From Candidatus Nanopelagicales bacterium (lineage in GTDB: Bacteria > Actinomycetota > Actinomycetes > S36-B12): a stretch of 64,000 bases of DNA. Under the pieces are notes generated by a model that searched no databases, had not been told where the DNA came from, and saw nothing but the letters and a program-made list of their open reading frames with translations. This document shows positions 35,074-45,065 of the stretch, piece after piece. Positions within the stretch are counted from its first letter, which is position 1. Every line of letters begins with the position of its first letter. The position numbers were made by a program, and so were the translations under genes. The stretch covers positions 1 to 64,000 of the forward strand of contig JAGYKV010000010.1 of NCBI GenBank assembly GCA_018401415.1, in the 5' to 3' direction.

Positions 35074-36903
35074 TTAATCGCGGGGCTTTTTGGGTTTCTT
35101 GGTTGGAGATGGACTGGGGCTGGCAGAGGGGTCCACAGCGTCAAGTGACTCTTCGACAGTGTTATCGAACTCCAGATCACCTGCGAGTTGCTCTTCCTTT
35201 TTATCTTTTTTCGGTTTCTTACAGGTGATTTCGGGACCGGCACGATACACGGTTGTCATGGGTTCACGTTCAACTTCGACACCGTCTTTGATGAAGACGC
35301 GATCCACCGTGATGGTAAAGCCTTCAATACCAGATTGCGGTGAGCATTTCTTTGTTCGATTCACAATCTTTTGTGGTTTACGAATATTGGTGCGCTCACC
35401 AAACTCAGCCCGAATTTCGTCGTATTGTTTTTGACCCCAAAACGTGACGCGCATTGATGTGTTAGTCATTTTGGTGGAAATGAAAACCGGAGTTGGTGAG
35501 GTATTCGTGAACCTCATGTCGAACACACCCCAAGCTACCGTCGCTTCAAGGCCCGGTTGATAGCGTGAAATATAAAGGGAGTGTGCGCGCGTATCGGTTT
35601 TCTCCATGCCCGCGAAGAATGCCGCCGTCCACACAGCGGTGGTCGCGGCGGAAACGCCCCCGCCCAACGCATCTTCAAAAACTCCACCCGGACCGATAAT
35701 GGTTCCCACCGTGTAGCCGTTGGCAACCGTCCGCTCTTTAATGGTGTCATTCATGGAAAAAGTATCCCCCGGCATGAGCAGCGTGCCATTGACGTACTCG
35801 GCCGCCTGACCAATATTCGTTGTTCGGTAAGCGGCATAGGGGAAACTCTGGGTGAAACTCGAAATTTTCTCGGTGATTCCAAGTGCTTGAGCATCGGCCG
35901 TGGTCAGTTCAGGCTCCTTTATCCCCATGGGAACCGTGACCGCGCGATTTGGACTGGAATCGCCGAGGATCCCCAGCACTGATGTTGCAAGATCGGCATC
36001 CGCGACTCCCGAACCCACCACCGAGGGCACCACAACCGGCTTGCCCTTCTTGATCACGAATGTTGCATCTCGGCCTGGAACTTCGGCGTCGCGTAATGCG
36101 GGTGCAATGGATTCATGCAAAATTGCACCATTGAGCTCAGGGGCAAGTTGATTTCCTTGTTGGGAGAAACTCAGTGCTCGCGCAATCACCTGTGCGTCAA
36201 TCGTGGCGCTGATGTCTCCGGCGGTCACAGCCACCGGTGCAGACACAGCCGTTTCCGCAAATTTCTGAGCGGCCACGGCAGTTTCCGCAGATACCCGGGG
36301 TGGTGTGACTTCACTGGGAGCGATGAAGGGTTCTCTGGGTGCAGTCACGCCCTCAACCAATAATTCTGCGAGTTCGGTCTGATCAATTCGTAGACCTTCT
36401 CTTCCTGGGCTGAGGGTAATCTTTTGGGCCGTGACTTTGAGATTCGGCTCAACCGGTAGCACGTCTGCCGCTTGAGCAATAGATGCAACCTGATCTTCGA
36501 GTGCCACCTGATCCACCGATATAACAGGCTCAATCTCCCGGGATCCAATGAAATCCGTCACCAATGTGACCGGATTGAAACCTTGGCGTAATCCCTGTTC
36601 CACGGTCGCCTGCGAATCGAGGGTTATTCCGGCCGCCGCCGGACGCACTTCGAATTCCTGCTCACCGGCCGTGAAAACATACTTCTTGTTGATTTTGGGC
36701 GCAATTTTTTCACTCACGAGGACAACCGCCTCAGGCTCGCTTAATCCGCCAATATCCACGCCCGCCACGGTGGTCCCCGCCCTGACCGTGCCCTTGGTGG
36801 CCAGAAAGACTCCCAGGAGAAAAACGAGAATTCCAACAACAATTGCGAGCACAATCACCAGGTTTCGCCGTGAAGGGGCGGGCATCTTCAGATGCTCGGT
36901 CAC
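35074..36903 (-). CDS. VanW-family protein with peptidoglycan-binding-like repeats
   Basis: The 609-residue protein has one N-terminal membrane segment (about residues 15-35) and a large extracellular part. That part holds two VanW-associated putative peptidoglycan-binding modules (about 50-330; G-VDIGGLSEPEAVVLV) and a VanW domain (about 360-510; NGTLLMPGDTFSMNDTIKER, then GGGVSAATTAVWTAAFFAGM). The tail is low-complexity Lys/Pro/Ser. The role in glycopeptide resistance or wall modelling is not established. The start is GTG 36903 with GGAGTGAT upstream. Confidence 0.88.
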   Translation of the reverse strand: MTEHLKMPAPSRRNLVIVLAIVVGILVFLLGVFLATKGTVRAGTTVAGVDIGGLSEPEAVVLVSEKIAPKINKKYVFTAGEQEFEVRPAAAGITLDSQATVEQGLRQGFNPVTLVTDFIGSREIEPVISVDQVALEDQVASIAQAADVLPVEPNLKVTAQKITLSPGREGLRIDQTELAELLVEGVTAPREPFIAPSEVTPPRVSAETAVAAQKFAETAVSAPVAVTAGDISATIDAQVIARALSFSQQGNQLAPELNGAILHESIAPALRDAEVPGRDATFVIKKGKPVVVPSVVGSGVADADLATSVLGILGDSSPNRAVTVPMGIKEPELTTADAQALGITEKISSFTQSFPYAAYRTTNIGQAAEYVNGTLLMPGDTFSMNDTIKERTVANGYTVGTIIGPGGVFEDALGGGVSAATTAVWTAAFFAGMEKTDTRAHSLYISRYQPGLEATVAWGVFDMRFTNTSPTPVFISTKMTNTSMRVTFWGQKQYDEIRAEFGERTNIRKPQKIVNRTKKCSPQSGIEGFTITVDRVFIKDGVEVEREPMTTVYRAGPEITCKKPKKDKKEEQLAGDLEFDNTVEESLDAVDPSASPSPSPTKKPKKPRD

Positions 36904-37065
36904 GACATCACTCCAATAAAAGTAGGCAACACTGGCGGTTTTCCGCGGGTATTACATGGTAAGGAAGACACCCCTATTATGCGGCCAGCGACATGCGCCA
37001 TGCCCCACTGAAAACCTCACCACAAAATATCAGCACAAACCCCTAATAAGGAAATGGACGCAGGA

Positions 37066-37515
37066 TCACCGACTCGGGTTCCGCGCCTGCTCGATTCTTT
37101 GACCCCTTTTCCCTAAGCGGAAATCCACCGGAAGGGTGGCGATCGCCACCCCGAGGATCACTCCGCCAAAGAGATAGGCCAATTGGCGCCCGCCGGAACT
37201 AATGGCGAGGTCCCCTGACGGTGACTCTGCAGCGAGCAGGATGGTGGCCGCTAGCCAGCCACTGAAAAATAGCCAGGCACCCCAACGGGTCTGGGTGGCA
37301 ATCGAAGCTAACCGTGTCACACACACAAGTATTACAAGCATCAGGAGTGTCCCCCATGGAATCACAATCACGTACTCGCCAACTGCCGTAATGACCCGTT
37401 GGGCTTGCATAAACGCACCACCGACGCCCACCACGACACCCATAACAGCAAATGCCACGAGGACGGCAATTCTGACCAAGGTGGGTTGAACCCTGCTGGG
37501 TTCAGGGTCGCTCAA
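37066..37515 (-). CDS. Small four-helix membrane protein next to mshB (DUF6113-like)
   Basis: The 149-residue protein has four hydrophobic segments (about 13-36, 46-68, 78-95 and 107-125) and a basic tail. Its start overlaps the mshB stop by four bases. A short membrane protein at this place next to mshB in Actinobacteria is called DUF6113; the match here rests on size, topology and position. The function is unknown. Confidence 0.6.
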   Translation of the reverse strand: MSDPEPSRVQPTLVRIAVLVAFAVMGVVVGVGGAFMQAQRVITAVGEYVIVIPWGTLLMLVILVCVTRLASIATQTRWGAWLFFSGWLAATILLAAESPSGDLAISSGGRQLAYLFGGVILGVAIATLPVDFRLGKRGQRIEQARNPSR

Positions 37516-38432
37516 GACTCGATCCCAATACCTGCAAAGAGATCCGTTTCGACAGAACCTGCTTGAGGCCCCTTGCCACGTGCTAATCGGTAATGCTCTT
37601 CACCAAAAATTTCAAATCCCAAATTATTCGAGAGAGCAAAAAATCCGCTGTCGGCCGTAACTTGAGTTTTGTGGGCAGCTAACGCCTGATACTTCGCTTC
37701 GGTGAACTCGGATCCATCAATCACCGTGGTGATCAATGCATCATCGCAAACAAATGGGAGGTTATCGGGATCCATGAGCGCGAATTCACTGGTATCCCCG
37801 GCTTCCCTGAGTTTTTCGATTCCTTGCACCATGCGACTTTTGGGAAATGCAGTCCAATACACCTTGCTCGGGGACCACGCGGGACCCAAATCCGTCCGGA
37901 AACTGGCGCTCTCCGCTAACGCAATTGCGTAATGGGTGACGCGATGTGCCTGAATATGGTCGGGGTGTCCGTAGCCACCGAAGTCGTCATAGGTAATAAC
38001 CACCTGGGGTCTCACCTCGCGAATAATCGCGCACAGATCTGTTGCTGCAGAGAGAAGATCCGTTTTCCAGAAACTGTCCTCACGCTGATTACTCGACACC
38101 CCCATCATTCCCGAGTCCCGATACTTGCCCGGTGCTCCTAGGAATCGAAAATCAGTGACACCCAAAATTGCCATGGCATCTGAGAGTTCCGTGATTCGGT
38201 GCTGACCCAGTGAGTCTTCACTGTCCGCCGCCAAATGCGAAAGTTCGGGGACAAGTACTTCACCTTCTTCACCAAGTGTGCACGTCACCAGCGTCACATG
38301 AGCTCCACTCGCGGCATATTTCGCCATGGTGACACCCGTACCAATGGTTTCGTCGTCTGGATGTGCGTGGACAACGAGCATCCGACGATTCGCGGCAATA
38401 ACAGGCTTCACTGAAATGGCATGTTCGGTCAC
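37512..38432 (-). CDS. mshB: Mycothiol biosynthesis deacetylase MshB
   Basis: This zinc enzyme removes acetyl from GlcNAc-Ins in mycothiol synthesis. The 306-residue LmbE-fold protein has VVHAHPDDETIGTGVTMAKY (zinc His and Asp), the third ligand in YGHPDHIQAHRVTHYA, and LVTCTLGEEGE. Length and order match MshB rather than Mca. The start could be GTG 38432 or a codon nearer MLVVHAHP; no strong ribosome-binding site decides. This gene is evidence that the host makes mycothiol, an actinobacterial thiol. Confidence 0.92.
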   Translation of the reverse strand: MTEHAISVKPVIAANRRMLVVHAHPDDETIGTGVTMAKYAASGAHVTLVTCTLGEEGEVLVPELSHLAADSEDSLGQHRITELSDAMAILGVTDFRFLGAPGKYRDSGMMGVSSNQREDSFWKTDLLSAATDLCAIIREVRPQVVITYDDFGGYGHPDHIQAHRVTHYAIALAESASFRTDLGPAWSPSKVYWTAFPKSRMVQGIEKLREAGDTSEFALMDPDNLPFVCDDALITTVIDGSEFTEAKYQALAAHKTQVTADSGFFALSNNLGFEIFGEEHYRLARGKGPQAGSVETDLFAGIGIES

Positions 38433-38484
38433 CGGTCAAGGGTACTCACGGCCCAGAGAGTTCATGGTGGTGCATGATTTGAAC

Positions 38485-40582
38485 ATGACCGAGTCGTTTC
38501 CCAGGCAAAAGGCACTCACTCGAGGTTTTCGCCTAGGTGCACCGCGGTCATTTCGACTCAGCGCTGAACGGAAGATCGTTCTATTTATTCGCAGTGAATC
38601 CGGACGCAGTGCTGCGGGAAGCCTGTGGTGCGCTCAGCCAGATGCCCATGACTCCGGTAGGTGGCTCGAACACAAACTTGTGGATTCCGTTGAATTGGTC
38701 ACGGGTGACATTCCCGAACAAGAGCGCGCCCGACGCGAACGCATGCGGGAAGTCACCGAGGGAATCACCGCCTTTAGTGTCGATGACTTATTCACGTCTG
38801 CGACTTTTGTGGTCAATGGTGAGTTGTATCTTCTGGCGTTACCCACTGGATCCGAGGAAAATGTCCCGCGTGCTAAGCACCTCCAAACAGGTGGCGGCTG
38901 TATTGATCCGCAGATCAGTCCCGACGGTTCACATATTGCCTATGTTCGAGATGGTGGTGTGCACTGCATGGAGATTTCAACCGGACAGGCACGGGTACTT
39001 GTCACCGCTCACCCTGAAGAAGTAGACGTGACCTGGGGGCTGGCTGATTTCGCGGCGGCCGAGGAATTGGAACGGGTCCGTGGGTTTTGGTGGCGCCGTG
39101 ATTCACATGGCCTTCTCGTTGAACGGGTCGATAACTCAGACGTTGAAGTAGCGTGGATCGCGGATCCCGCCCTCCCCCGCTCGGAGCCTCGGCCGCACCG
39201 ATATCCATTCGCTGGCACGCCAAATGCAGATGTTCGCCTCTTACTCCGTTGACCTTGACGGTGGTCAATCAGAAATTACGTGGGACAGAAATCTGTTCCC
39301 CTATCTGGTCACGGTGTCACCAGCCGGAACCACACCAACCTTGAGTGTGCTTTCACGTGATCAAACAATTCACCAGATCAACACCATCAATGACAACGTC
39401 TGCACTGAAATCGTTACGCGAGTTGAACAACCTTGGCACACTGTTTTTCCGGGCGTACCACGCCTGAATGATTCGGGTTCACTTCTTGAAATTCGCCCTC
39501 TCGACAACGTATTTCGTTTATGTCTCGACGGAGAGCCCGTGAGTTCACCTGAGGTTCAGGTCAACGGACTGATCGATTGTGGGACCGACCTGGCCTATAC
39601 CGGATCCATCGACCCCACATCGCAATTCGTTTTCACAGTTGATCAAGGGAATATTTCCCCTGAGAGCGGAGTCCACTCAGCCGCAATTGATCAGAATCTG
39701 ATGGTGCTCGCGAGCACCTCACTGGAGAACACGGATACCCAATACACATTGAGACATGTGGAACAACCTGACAGAGTCTTACATGAATTTGGGAACCATG
39801 CGGAACGCCCGATCATTCAACCGCGGGTTCACATATTCGTGACCGGTGAGAACTCACTGCGCTCGGCAGTTATTTGGCCAGAGAATCACATTCCAGGCAC
39901 GAAGTTGCCGGTGATTTGCGCTCCCTATGGTGGGCCGCACGCCCAACGCGTGATTCAAGCGGGCATGGCCTACTGCTCGGATCAATGGTTGGCGAATCAA
40001 GGGTTCGCCGTGGTGATCACCGATAACCGCGGTACGCCTTCTCGTGGGCCGGAGTTCGAGTACGCGGTACACAACGACCTCGCAGATATTGTCCTCGGTG
40101 ACCAGATCAGCGCCCTGACCGAACTCGCTCGACAGTTTCCCGATCTAGACCTGAGTCGAGTTGGCATTCACGGGTGGTCATTCGGCGGTTACCTCGCCGC
40201 ACTCGCTGTTTTACTACGACCCGATGTATTCCATGCTGCCGTTGCGGGTGCTCCGGTCACCGACTGGGCGCTCTATGACACTGCGTATTCCGAGCGCTAT
40301 CTCGGTATGCCTGAAGAAAATCCACATGTCTATTCGGCTACTTCGCTGTTGAATAAAGCGGAAGGCCTGGGAAGTCCGCTTTTGATTATTCACGGATTAG
40401 CCGACGACAATGTCCTAGCTGCCCATACATTGCAACTGTCGAGTGCGCTGCTGGAAGCCGGCAAAGATCACTCTGTGCTGCCATTGAGTGGAGTCACCCA
40501 CATGACTCCCCAAGAAGTTATTGCGGAGAATCTTTTATTGACGGAATTGCGCTTCTTTCACGAGCACCTTACTGGCCCTTAG
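38485..40582 (+). CDS. S9 prolyl-oligopeptidase family (DPP IV-like) peptidase, interrupted by a one-base frameshift
   Basis: This cytosolic or secreted serine peptidase has an N-terminal beta-propeller followed by an alpha/beta hydrolase domain. The first frame (ATG 38485) ends at TGA 39252, just after RYPFAGTPNADV. The second frame carries YSVDLDGGQ, CAPYGGPHAQRVIQAG, the nucleophile IHGWSFGGYLAA, the acid in IIHGLADDNVL and the His in LSGVTHMTP. Removing one T near 39241 gives a single 698-residue protein (VRLYSVDLDGG). No signal peptide is seen. Its last bases overlap a 15-base duplication shared with typA. Confidence 0.85.
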
Positions 40583-40598
40583 GTTACTGGCCCTTAGG
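40569..40598. repeat. Perfect 15-base tandem duplication at the S9 peptidase/typA junction
   Basis: TTACTGGCCCTTAGG occurs at 40569-40583 and again at 40584-40598. The first copy supplies the last codons and stop of the peptidase; the second supplies the last codons and stop of typA on the other strand. Confidence 0.95.
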
Positions 40599-42446
40599 TT
40601 TGCGCCCTGCTCTCTGACGTTCAGCTGCTCCGAGAAGCACCTTTCGCATTCGAACCGCCGATGGTGTTACCTCCACGCATTCATCTTCCCGACAGAACTC
40701 CAACGCCTGCTCGAGTGACAGTTGACGGTGGGGGATCAGGGGCACGAGGACATCTGAAGAAGACTGGCGCATGTTGGTCAGTTTCTTTTCCTTGGTCGGG
40801 TTGACGTCCATGTCGTCTGCTCGGGAGTTTTCACCCACGATCATGCCTTCATAGACTTCAGTGCCCGGTCCAATAAACATGGTGCCGCGCTCCTGAAGAT
40901 TGGAAAGCGCAAATCCGGTGGTGGGACCGGTTCGGTCGGCAACCAGGGATCCCGTTGGGCGGGTTCGCAACTCACCAAACCACGGCTCGTATTTTTCGAA
41001 TACATGGTGGAGCAAACCGGTACCCCGCGTCTCGGTGAGGAACTCGGTGCGGAACCCAATAAGGCCTCTGGCGGGCACCAGATATTCCATGCGCACCCAA
41101 CCGGTTCCGTGGTTAATCATTTGTTCCATGCGGCCTTTGCGCAATGCCATGAGCTGGGTGACCACACCCAAATAATCCTCGGGGATATCAATGGATAACC
41201 GTTCAACGGGCTCATGAATCTTGCCATCAATTGTTCGCGTGACCACCTGAGGTTTACCCACGGTCAATTCGAAGCCTTCGCGCTTCATGATCTCCACCAG
41301 AATGGCGAGCTGAAGTTCCCCTCGACCTTGAACTTCCCAGGTATCTGGACGTTCGGTGGGAAGCACCCGAATCGACACATTGCCCACCGTCTCGGAGAAC
41401 AGACGCTCTTTCACCATGTTGGCCGTTAATTTTGTTCCGCCACTGCGACCCGCGAGTGGTGCCGTGTTGATTCCAATCGTCATTGAGATTGAAGGTTCAT
41501 CGACCGTAATAATCGGCAAAGCAACTGGATTATCAATGTCGGCCAAGGTGTCGCCAATGGTGATTTCAGGTATTCCGGCAACGGCAATGATGTCGCCCGG
41601 ACCAGCACTCTCAGCGGGTACCCGCGTTAAAGCTTCAGTGATGAGTAACTCAACAACCTTGGCACGCTCAATATTTCCATCGCGGCGAATCCATGCAACC
41701 TGTTGGCCTTTGGTGATTGTTCCCTGGTGAACACGACACAGAGCCAACCGACCGAGATACGGCGAAGCATCCAAGTTCGTGACATGGGCCTGTAGCGGGG
41801 CGCCTTCGGTATAGGTCGGCGCAGGGATAGTTTCAACAAGTGTCTTGAACAGTGGTTCCAGGTTTTCGGCATCAGGCATGCCACCATCTTCTGGGCGGGT
41901 GAGTGAGGCACGACCCGCTTTGGCACTGGTGTACACGATCGGGAACTCAATCTGTTTTTCATTTGCATCAAGATCCAAGAACAATTCATAAGCTTCATCT
42001 ACCACCTCGGCAATGCGAGCATCCGATCGATCAACTTTGTTAATCACGAGAACCACCGGCAAGTTTTTGCTCAGCGCTTTGCGCAACACAAATCGCGTCT
42101 GGGGAAGTGGGCCTTCAGATGAATCGACCAGCAGAACTACTCCATCGACCATTTCTAATCCGCGCTCAACCTCACCGCCAAAGTCGGCGTGGCCGGGAGT
42201 ATCAATAATGTTGAAGGTGATTCCTTCGGGAGCAGATGGACCCGCATACCGAACTGATGTGTTCTTGGCGAGGATCGTGATTCCTTTTTCGCGCTCGAGA
42301 TCCATGGAGTCCATGACCCGCTCATTAACGTCTTGATTTTCTCGAAAAGCTCCTGATTGCCACAACATGGCGTCCACGAGGGTGGTTTTACCGTGGTCAA
42401 CGTGAGCGATAATGGCCACATTGCGTAAATCCGAGCGAAAAGTCAC
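40584..42446 (-). CDS. typA: Translational GTPase TypA/BipA
   Basis: This ribosome-associated GTPase is involved in stress and 50S assembly. The 620-residue protein has G1 AHVDHGKTTL (about 15-24), G3 DTPGHADFGGE, G4 NKVDRSD, EF-G-like domains III and V, and the typical C-terminal domain (VPARGLIGFRTEFLTETRGT). All parts are present at full length. The stop lies one base from the stop of the S9 peptidase. Confidence 0.97.
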   Translation of the reverse strand: MTFRSDLRNVAIIAHVDHGKTTLVDAMLWQSGAFRENQDVNERVMDSMDLEREKGITILAKNTSVRYAGPSAPEGITFNIIDTPGHADFGGEVERGLEMVDGVVLLVDSSEGPLPQTRFVLRKALSKNLPVVLVINKVDRSDARIAEVVDEAYELFLDLDANEKQIEFPIVYTSAKAGRASLTRPEDGGMPDAENLEPLFKTLVETIPAPTYTEGAPLQAHVTNLDASPYLGRLALCRVHQGTITKGQQVAWIRRDGNIERAKVVELLITEALTRVPAESAGPGDIIAVAGIPEITIGDTLADIDNPVALPIITVDEPSISMTIGINTAPLAGRSGGTKLTANMVKERLFSETVGNVSIRVLPTERPDTWEVQGRGELQLAILVEIMKREGFELTVGKPQVVTRTIDGKIHEPVERLSIDIPEDYLGVVTQLMALRKGRMEQMINHGTGWVRMEYLVPARGLIGFRTEFLTETRGTGLLHHVFEKYEPWFGELRTRPTGSLVADRTGPTTGFALSNLQERGTMFIGPGTEVYEGMIVGENSRADDMDVNPTKEKKLTNMRQSSSDVLVPLIPHRQLSLEQALEFCREDECVEVTPSAVRMRKVLLGAAERQRAGRKPKGQ

Positions 42447-42483
42447 TACCTGAGACTAGGCGGACGTCGCCCATGCCGTTCAG

Positions 42484-43368
42484 ATGGGTCTAGTCAGCAT
42501 GCCAAACAGGTTAAGGTCAGGCGTGATCTTGTTGCGGCAGATTGAACCGTATTCCGTGATCAAATTGGATCCGGCCATGAGTATTCCCACTCCTCCTGCG
42601 GAATCTACGTTCTGGACTTGCTCCCGCACGTCAGATGAACTATCCCTTGTCTGCGCCACGGAAAGTGCCCCTGCAACCGGAGTCATCAACCGCCAGGACG
42701 ACTGGGTTGCATTCCGGGTTGCGGGAACAATGGAGTTCACCCTGACCGGAATTGTCGCTAGCATCTCCGAACCGATTGCCAACGCAGGACTGAGTATTTT
42801 CGTTGTGAGTACATTTGATACCGACTACATATTGATTACATCTGATCAAGCAGCAGAAGCAGTTCAGACATGGCGCTTCGCGGGAATACCCGTTATCGAA
42901 CCCACCCACCAGACCGATCATCTGACCCTGATCCCCCAAGACGGTGAACTCACTGACATTGCCCACAATCTGCGAGAGAACAAATTGTGGGCGCCGGACT
43001 ATCCCGGTGAAAGGGAGATTCTCAACTCCCTGCTCGCCCTCGAATCGGGTGAACCCACTGGCCTTCTTCAAATACGACACCGATCCACCGGTGAAGCAAT
43101 AGGCAGTATCGGATTCAACGGCGAACGGTGGCTCAACAACGTGACAGCCGTGGAGATTGGGTACCAACTCGTTCCATCTGTCCAAGGTCAAGGCTATGGA
43201 ACCGAAGCCGTGGGGGCGCTCCTGAAAATCGCCCATGCCCAGGGGATTCAGTATCTCTGCGCTGAGACTCGTCTGATTGATGCCGCGAGTCAGAAAGTCC
43301 TTATCAAGAACGATTTTGTGGAAGTGTCCCGAGATGGCCAATCAATCTGGTGGTTACTCGCTCTGTGA
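42484..43368 (+). CDS. ACT-domain/GNAT-acetyltransferase fusion protein
   Basis: The 294-residue protein has two clear parts. The N-terminal half (about 1-135) is a CASTOR/ACT_7-like tandem: SVIKLDPAMSIPTPP, FWTCSRTSDELSLVC, VAFRVAGTMEFTLTGIVASI and FVVSTFDTDYILITSD. The C-terminal half (about 150-294) is a GNAT acetyltransferase with VEIGYQLVPSVQGQGYGTEA, the acetyl-CoA loop Q-x-x-G-x-G/A, and NDFVEVSRDG. An amino-acid-sensing acetyltransferase is the natural inference. The start may be ATG 42484 or 42499. Its 3' end overlaps the next convergent gene by 15 bases. Confidence 0.82.
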   Translation: MGLVSMPNRLRSGVILLRQIEPYSVIKLDPAMSIPTPPAESTFWTCSRTSDELSLVCATESAPATGVINRQDDWVAFRVAGTMEFTLTGIVASISEPIANAGLSIFVVSTFDTDYILITSDQAAEAVQTWRFAGIPVIEPTHQTDHLTLIPQDGELTDIAHNLRENKLWAPDYPGEREILNSLLALESGEPTGLLQIRHRSTGEAIGSIGFNGERWLNNVTAVEIGYQLVPSVQGQGYGTEAVGALLKIAHAQGIQYLCAETRLIDAASQKVLIKNDFVEVSRDGQSIWWLLAL

Positions 43369-43833
43369 CACGCTCAAATATTGTTCCAAAGAGTCAAAGT
43401 AGCTTTCTATCCCAGCCTGAGCCTGAATGGCATCGGTCTCGGGCAAATCACCATACTGACTGAACTTGACCCAGCTGCGAAAGTCGCGGGATTCAAACTC
43501 CACAACAACTCGGTGATACTCGGTATCGAAGTCCAGAGCAGCAAATTCCTCCGCGGATTCCGGGTAATGCAATGTGTGTTCAAGGCGGGAATTCTCCGCT
43601 ACCACCGTGTACTGGCCATAAAAGTAGGCGACAAATTCATCTTCTGGCACTAGAACTGCAACTGCCCACAGCCCACCCGGCACGGGATCGGAAAGCACAG
43701 ATCCAGGGACCACCGAATGCCCCACTCCGTGGTACCAGACCACCAATGCATCGGGGTCCGTCCACGCAGCCCACAGGATGTCGACTGGAATATCAATTTC
43801 TCGCTCAACACTGTAGGCAGGTTGTTGGCTCAT
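43354..43833 (-). CDS. SRPBCC/AHSA1-like protein
   Basis: This 159-residue START-fold protein of the activator-of-Hsp90-homologue type has VEREIDIPVDILWAAWTDPD at the start, then beta strands and FDSLEQYLSV in the final helix. The ligand is unknown. ATG 43833 is chosen for its GGGAGA site and normal N-terminus. Its 3' end overlaps the end of the ACT-GNAT gene. Confidence 0.85.
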   Translation of the reverse strand: MSQQPAYSVEREIDIPVDILWAAWTDPDALVVWYHGVGHSVVPGSVLSDPVPGGLWAVAVLVPEDEFVAYFYGQYTVVAENSRLEHTLHYPESAEEFAALDFDTEYHRVVVEFESRDFRSWVKFSQYGDLPETDAIQAQAGIESYFDSLEQYLSVSQSE

Positions 43834-43893
43834 GATTTCGTCTCCCTGTAGTTGGAACGTGCCCAATGGTGCAAATCATCTTGATGGAAAGCC

Positions 43894-44967
43894 TCAGACA
43901 TTGAAACGGAACTCGACAACATCGCCGTCTTGCATAATGTAGTCCTTACCTTCAATGCGGACCTTGCCGCGTGCTTTCGCCTCAGACATGGTCCCAGCAT
44001 CAACGAGATCGTCGAAAGACACGATTTCCGCTTTAATGAACCCTTTTTGGAAATCCGTGTGAATGACACCCGCGGCCTCCGGGGCCGTCGCATTTCTCGG
44101 AATGGTCCAGGCTCGCGCTTCTTTAGGACCTGCGGTGAGGTAGGTCTGCAGCCCCAAGGTATTGAAGCCCACTCGTGCCAGTGCCTTCAGCCCTGATTCA
44201 TCTTGACCCACCGACTGCAGTAACTCCAGTGCCTCTTCATCAGATAATTCAACAAGTTCGGATTCAATTTTCGCATCTAGGAAAACAACCTCTGCTGGAG
44301 CAACGAGTTCCTGCATTTCCGTTCGAAAATTTTGATCGGCTAACTCTGTTTCATCAGCATTGACAACATAAACGAATGGCTTAGCTGTAAGAAGAAAGAG
44401 TTCCCGAATCGGTGTCGAATCAAATCCCGCGCCAAAGAGGGTCCGACCAGAATTCAAAATCTCCTGGGCCGCCTCTGCAGCCTCTAGAACACCTGCCTTG
44501 GATTTATCCAACCGAATTTCTTTTTGCAAACGTGGAAGTGCTTTTTCCAAAGTCTGCATGTCGGCGAGGATCAATTCCGTGTTGATTGTCTCCATATCCT
44601 CTTTCGGGGATACCCGACCTTCAACGTGCACGACATCGTCATCGGTAAATGCGCGAAGGACCTGACAAATAGCATCGGATTCCCGGATATTTGCCAGAAA
44701 TTTATTTCCAAGGCCGGCACCTTCAGATGCACCTTTCACGATTCCAGCAATATCGACGAAGGTCACGCTGGCGGGAATGATTTTCTCGGAACTGAAAATT
44801 CCTGCCAAAGTATTGAGACGATCGTCGGGGACTCCAACGACACCCGTATTTGGCTCAATGGTGGCAAAGGGGTAATTGGCGGCAAGCACGTTGTTTTTGG
44901 TCAGAGCATTAAAGAGTGTCGACTTGCCCACATTTGGTAATCCGACAATTCCCAGAGTTAATCCCAC
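43894..44967 (-). CDS. ychF: Redox-regulated ATPase YchF (Obg family)
   Basis: YchF is an ATP-preferring P-loop protein that binds ribosomes. The 357-residue protein has G1 GLPNVGKSTLFNALTKN, G3 VDIAGIVKGASEGAGLGN, the coiled-coil arm and the C-terminal TGS domain (TAGPKEARAWTIPRNATAPE to MQDGDVVEFRFNV). These are exact family features. It is divergent from rmuC. Confidence 0.97.
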   Translation of the reverse strand: MGLTLGIVGLPNVGKSTLFNALTKNNVLAANYPFATIEPNTGVVGVPDDRLNTLAGIFSSEKIIPASVTFVDIAGIVKGASEGAGLGNKFLANIRESDAICQVLRAFTDDDVVHVEGRVSPKEDMETINTELILADMQTLEKALPRLQKEIRLDKSKAGVLEAAEAAQEILNSGRTLFGAGFDSTPIRELFLLTAKPFVYVVNADETELADQNFRTEMQELVAPAEVVFLDAKIESELVELSDEEALELLQSVGQDESGLKALARVGFNTLGLQTYLTAGPKEARAWTIPRNATAPEAAGVIHTDFQKGFIKAEIVSFDDLVDAGTMSEAKARGKVRIEGKDYIMQDGDVVEFRFNV

Positions 44968-45065
44968 GGCCGTGAGTCTAGATCTCGCGCTTAATCTGCC
45001 TCCACACGGTGGGGCACGAAGTGTTGCACCGGGGCAATGTCAGATTGTCATGTCACCATGCACCT

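Noticed and set aside
43572..43835. Plus-strand open frame opposite the SRPBCC gene
   Set aside because: Low-complexity shadow frame without a ribosome-binding site.
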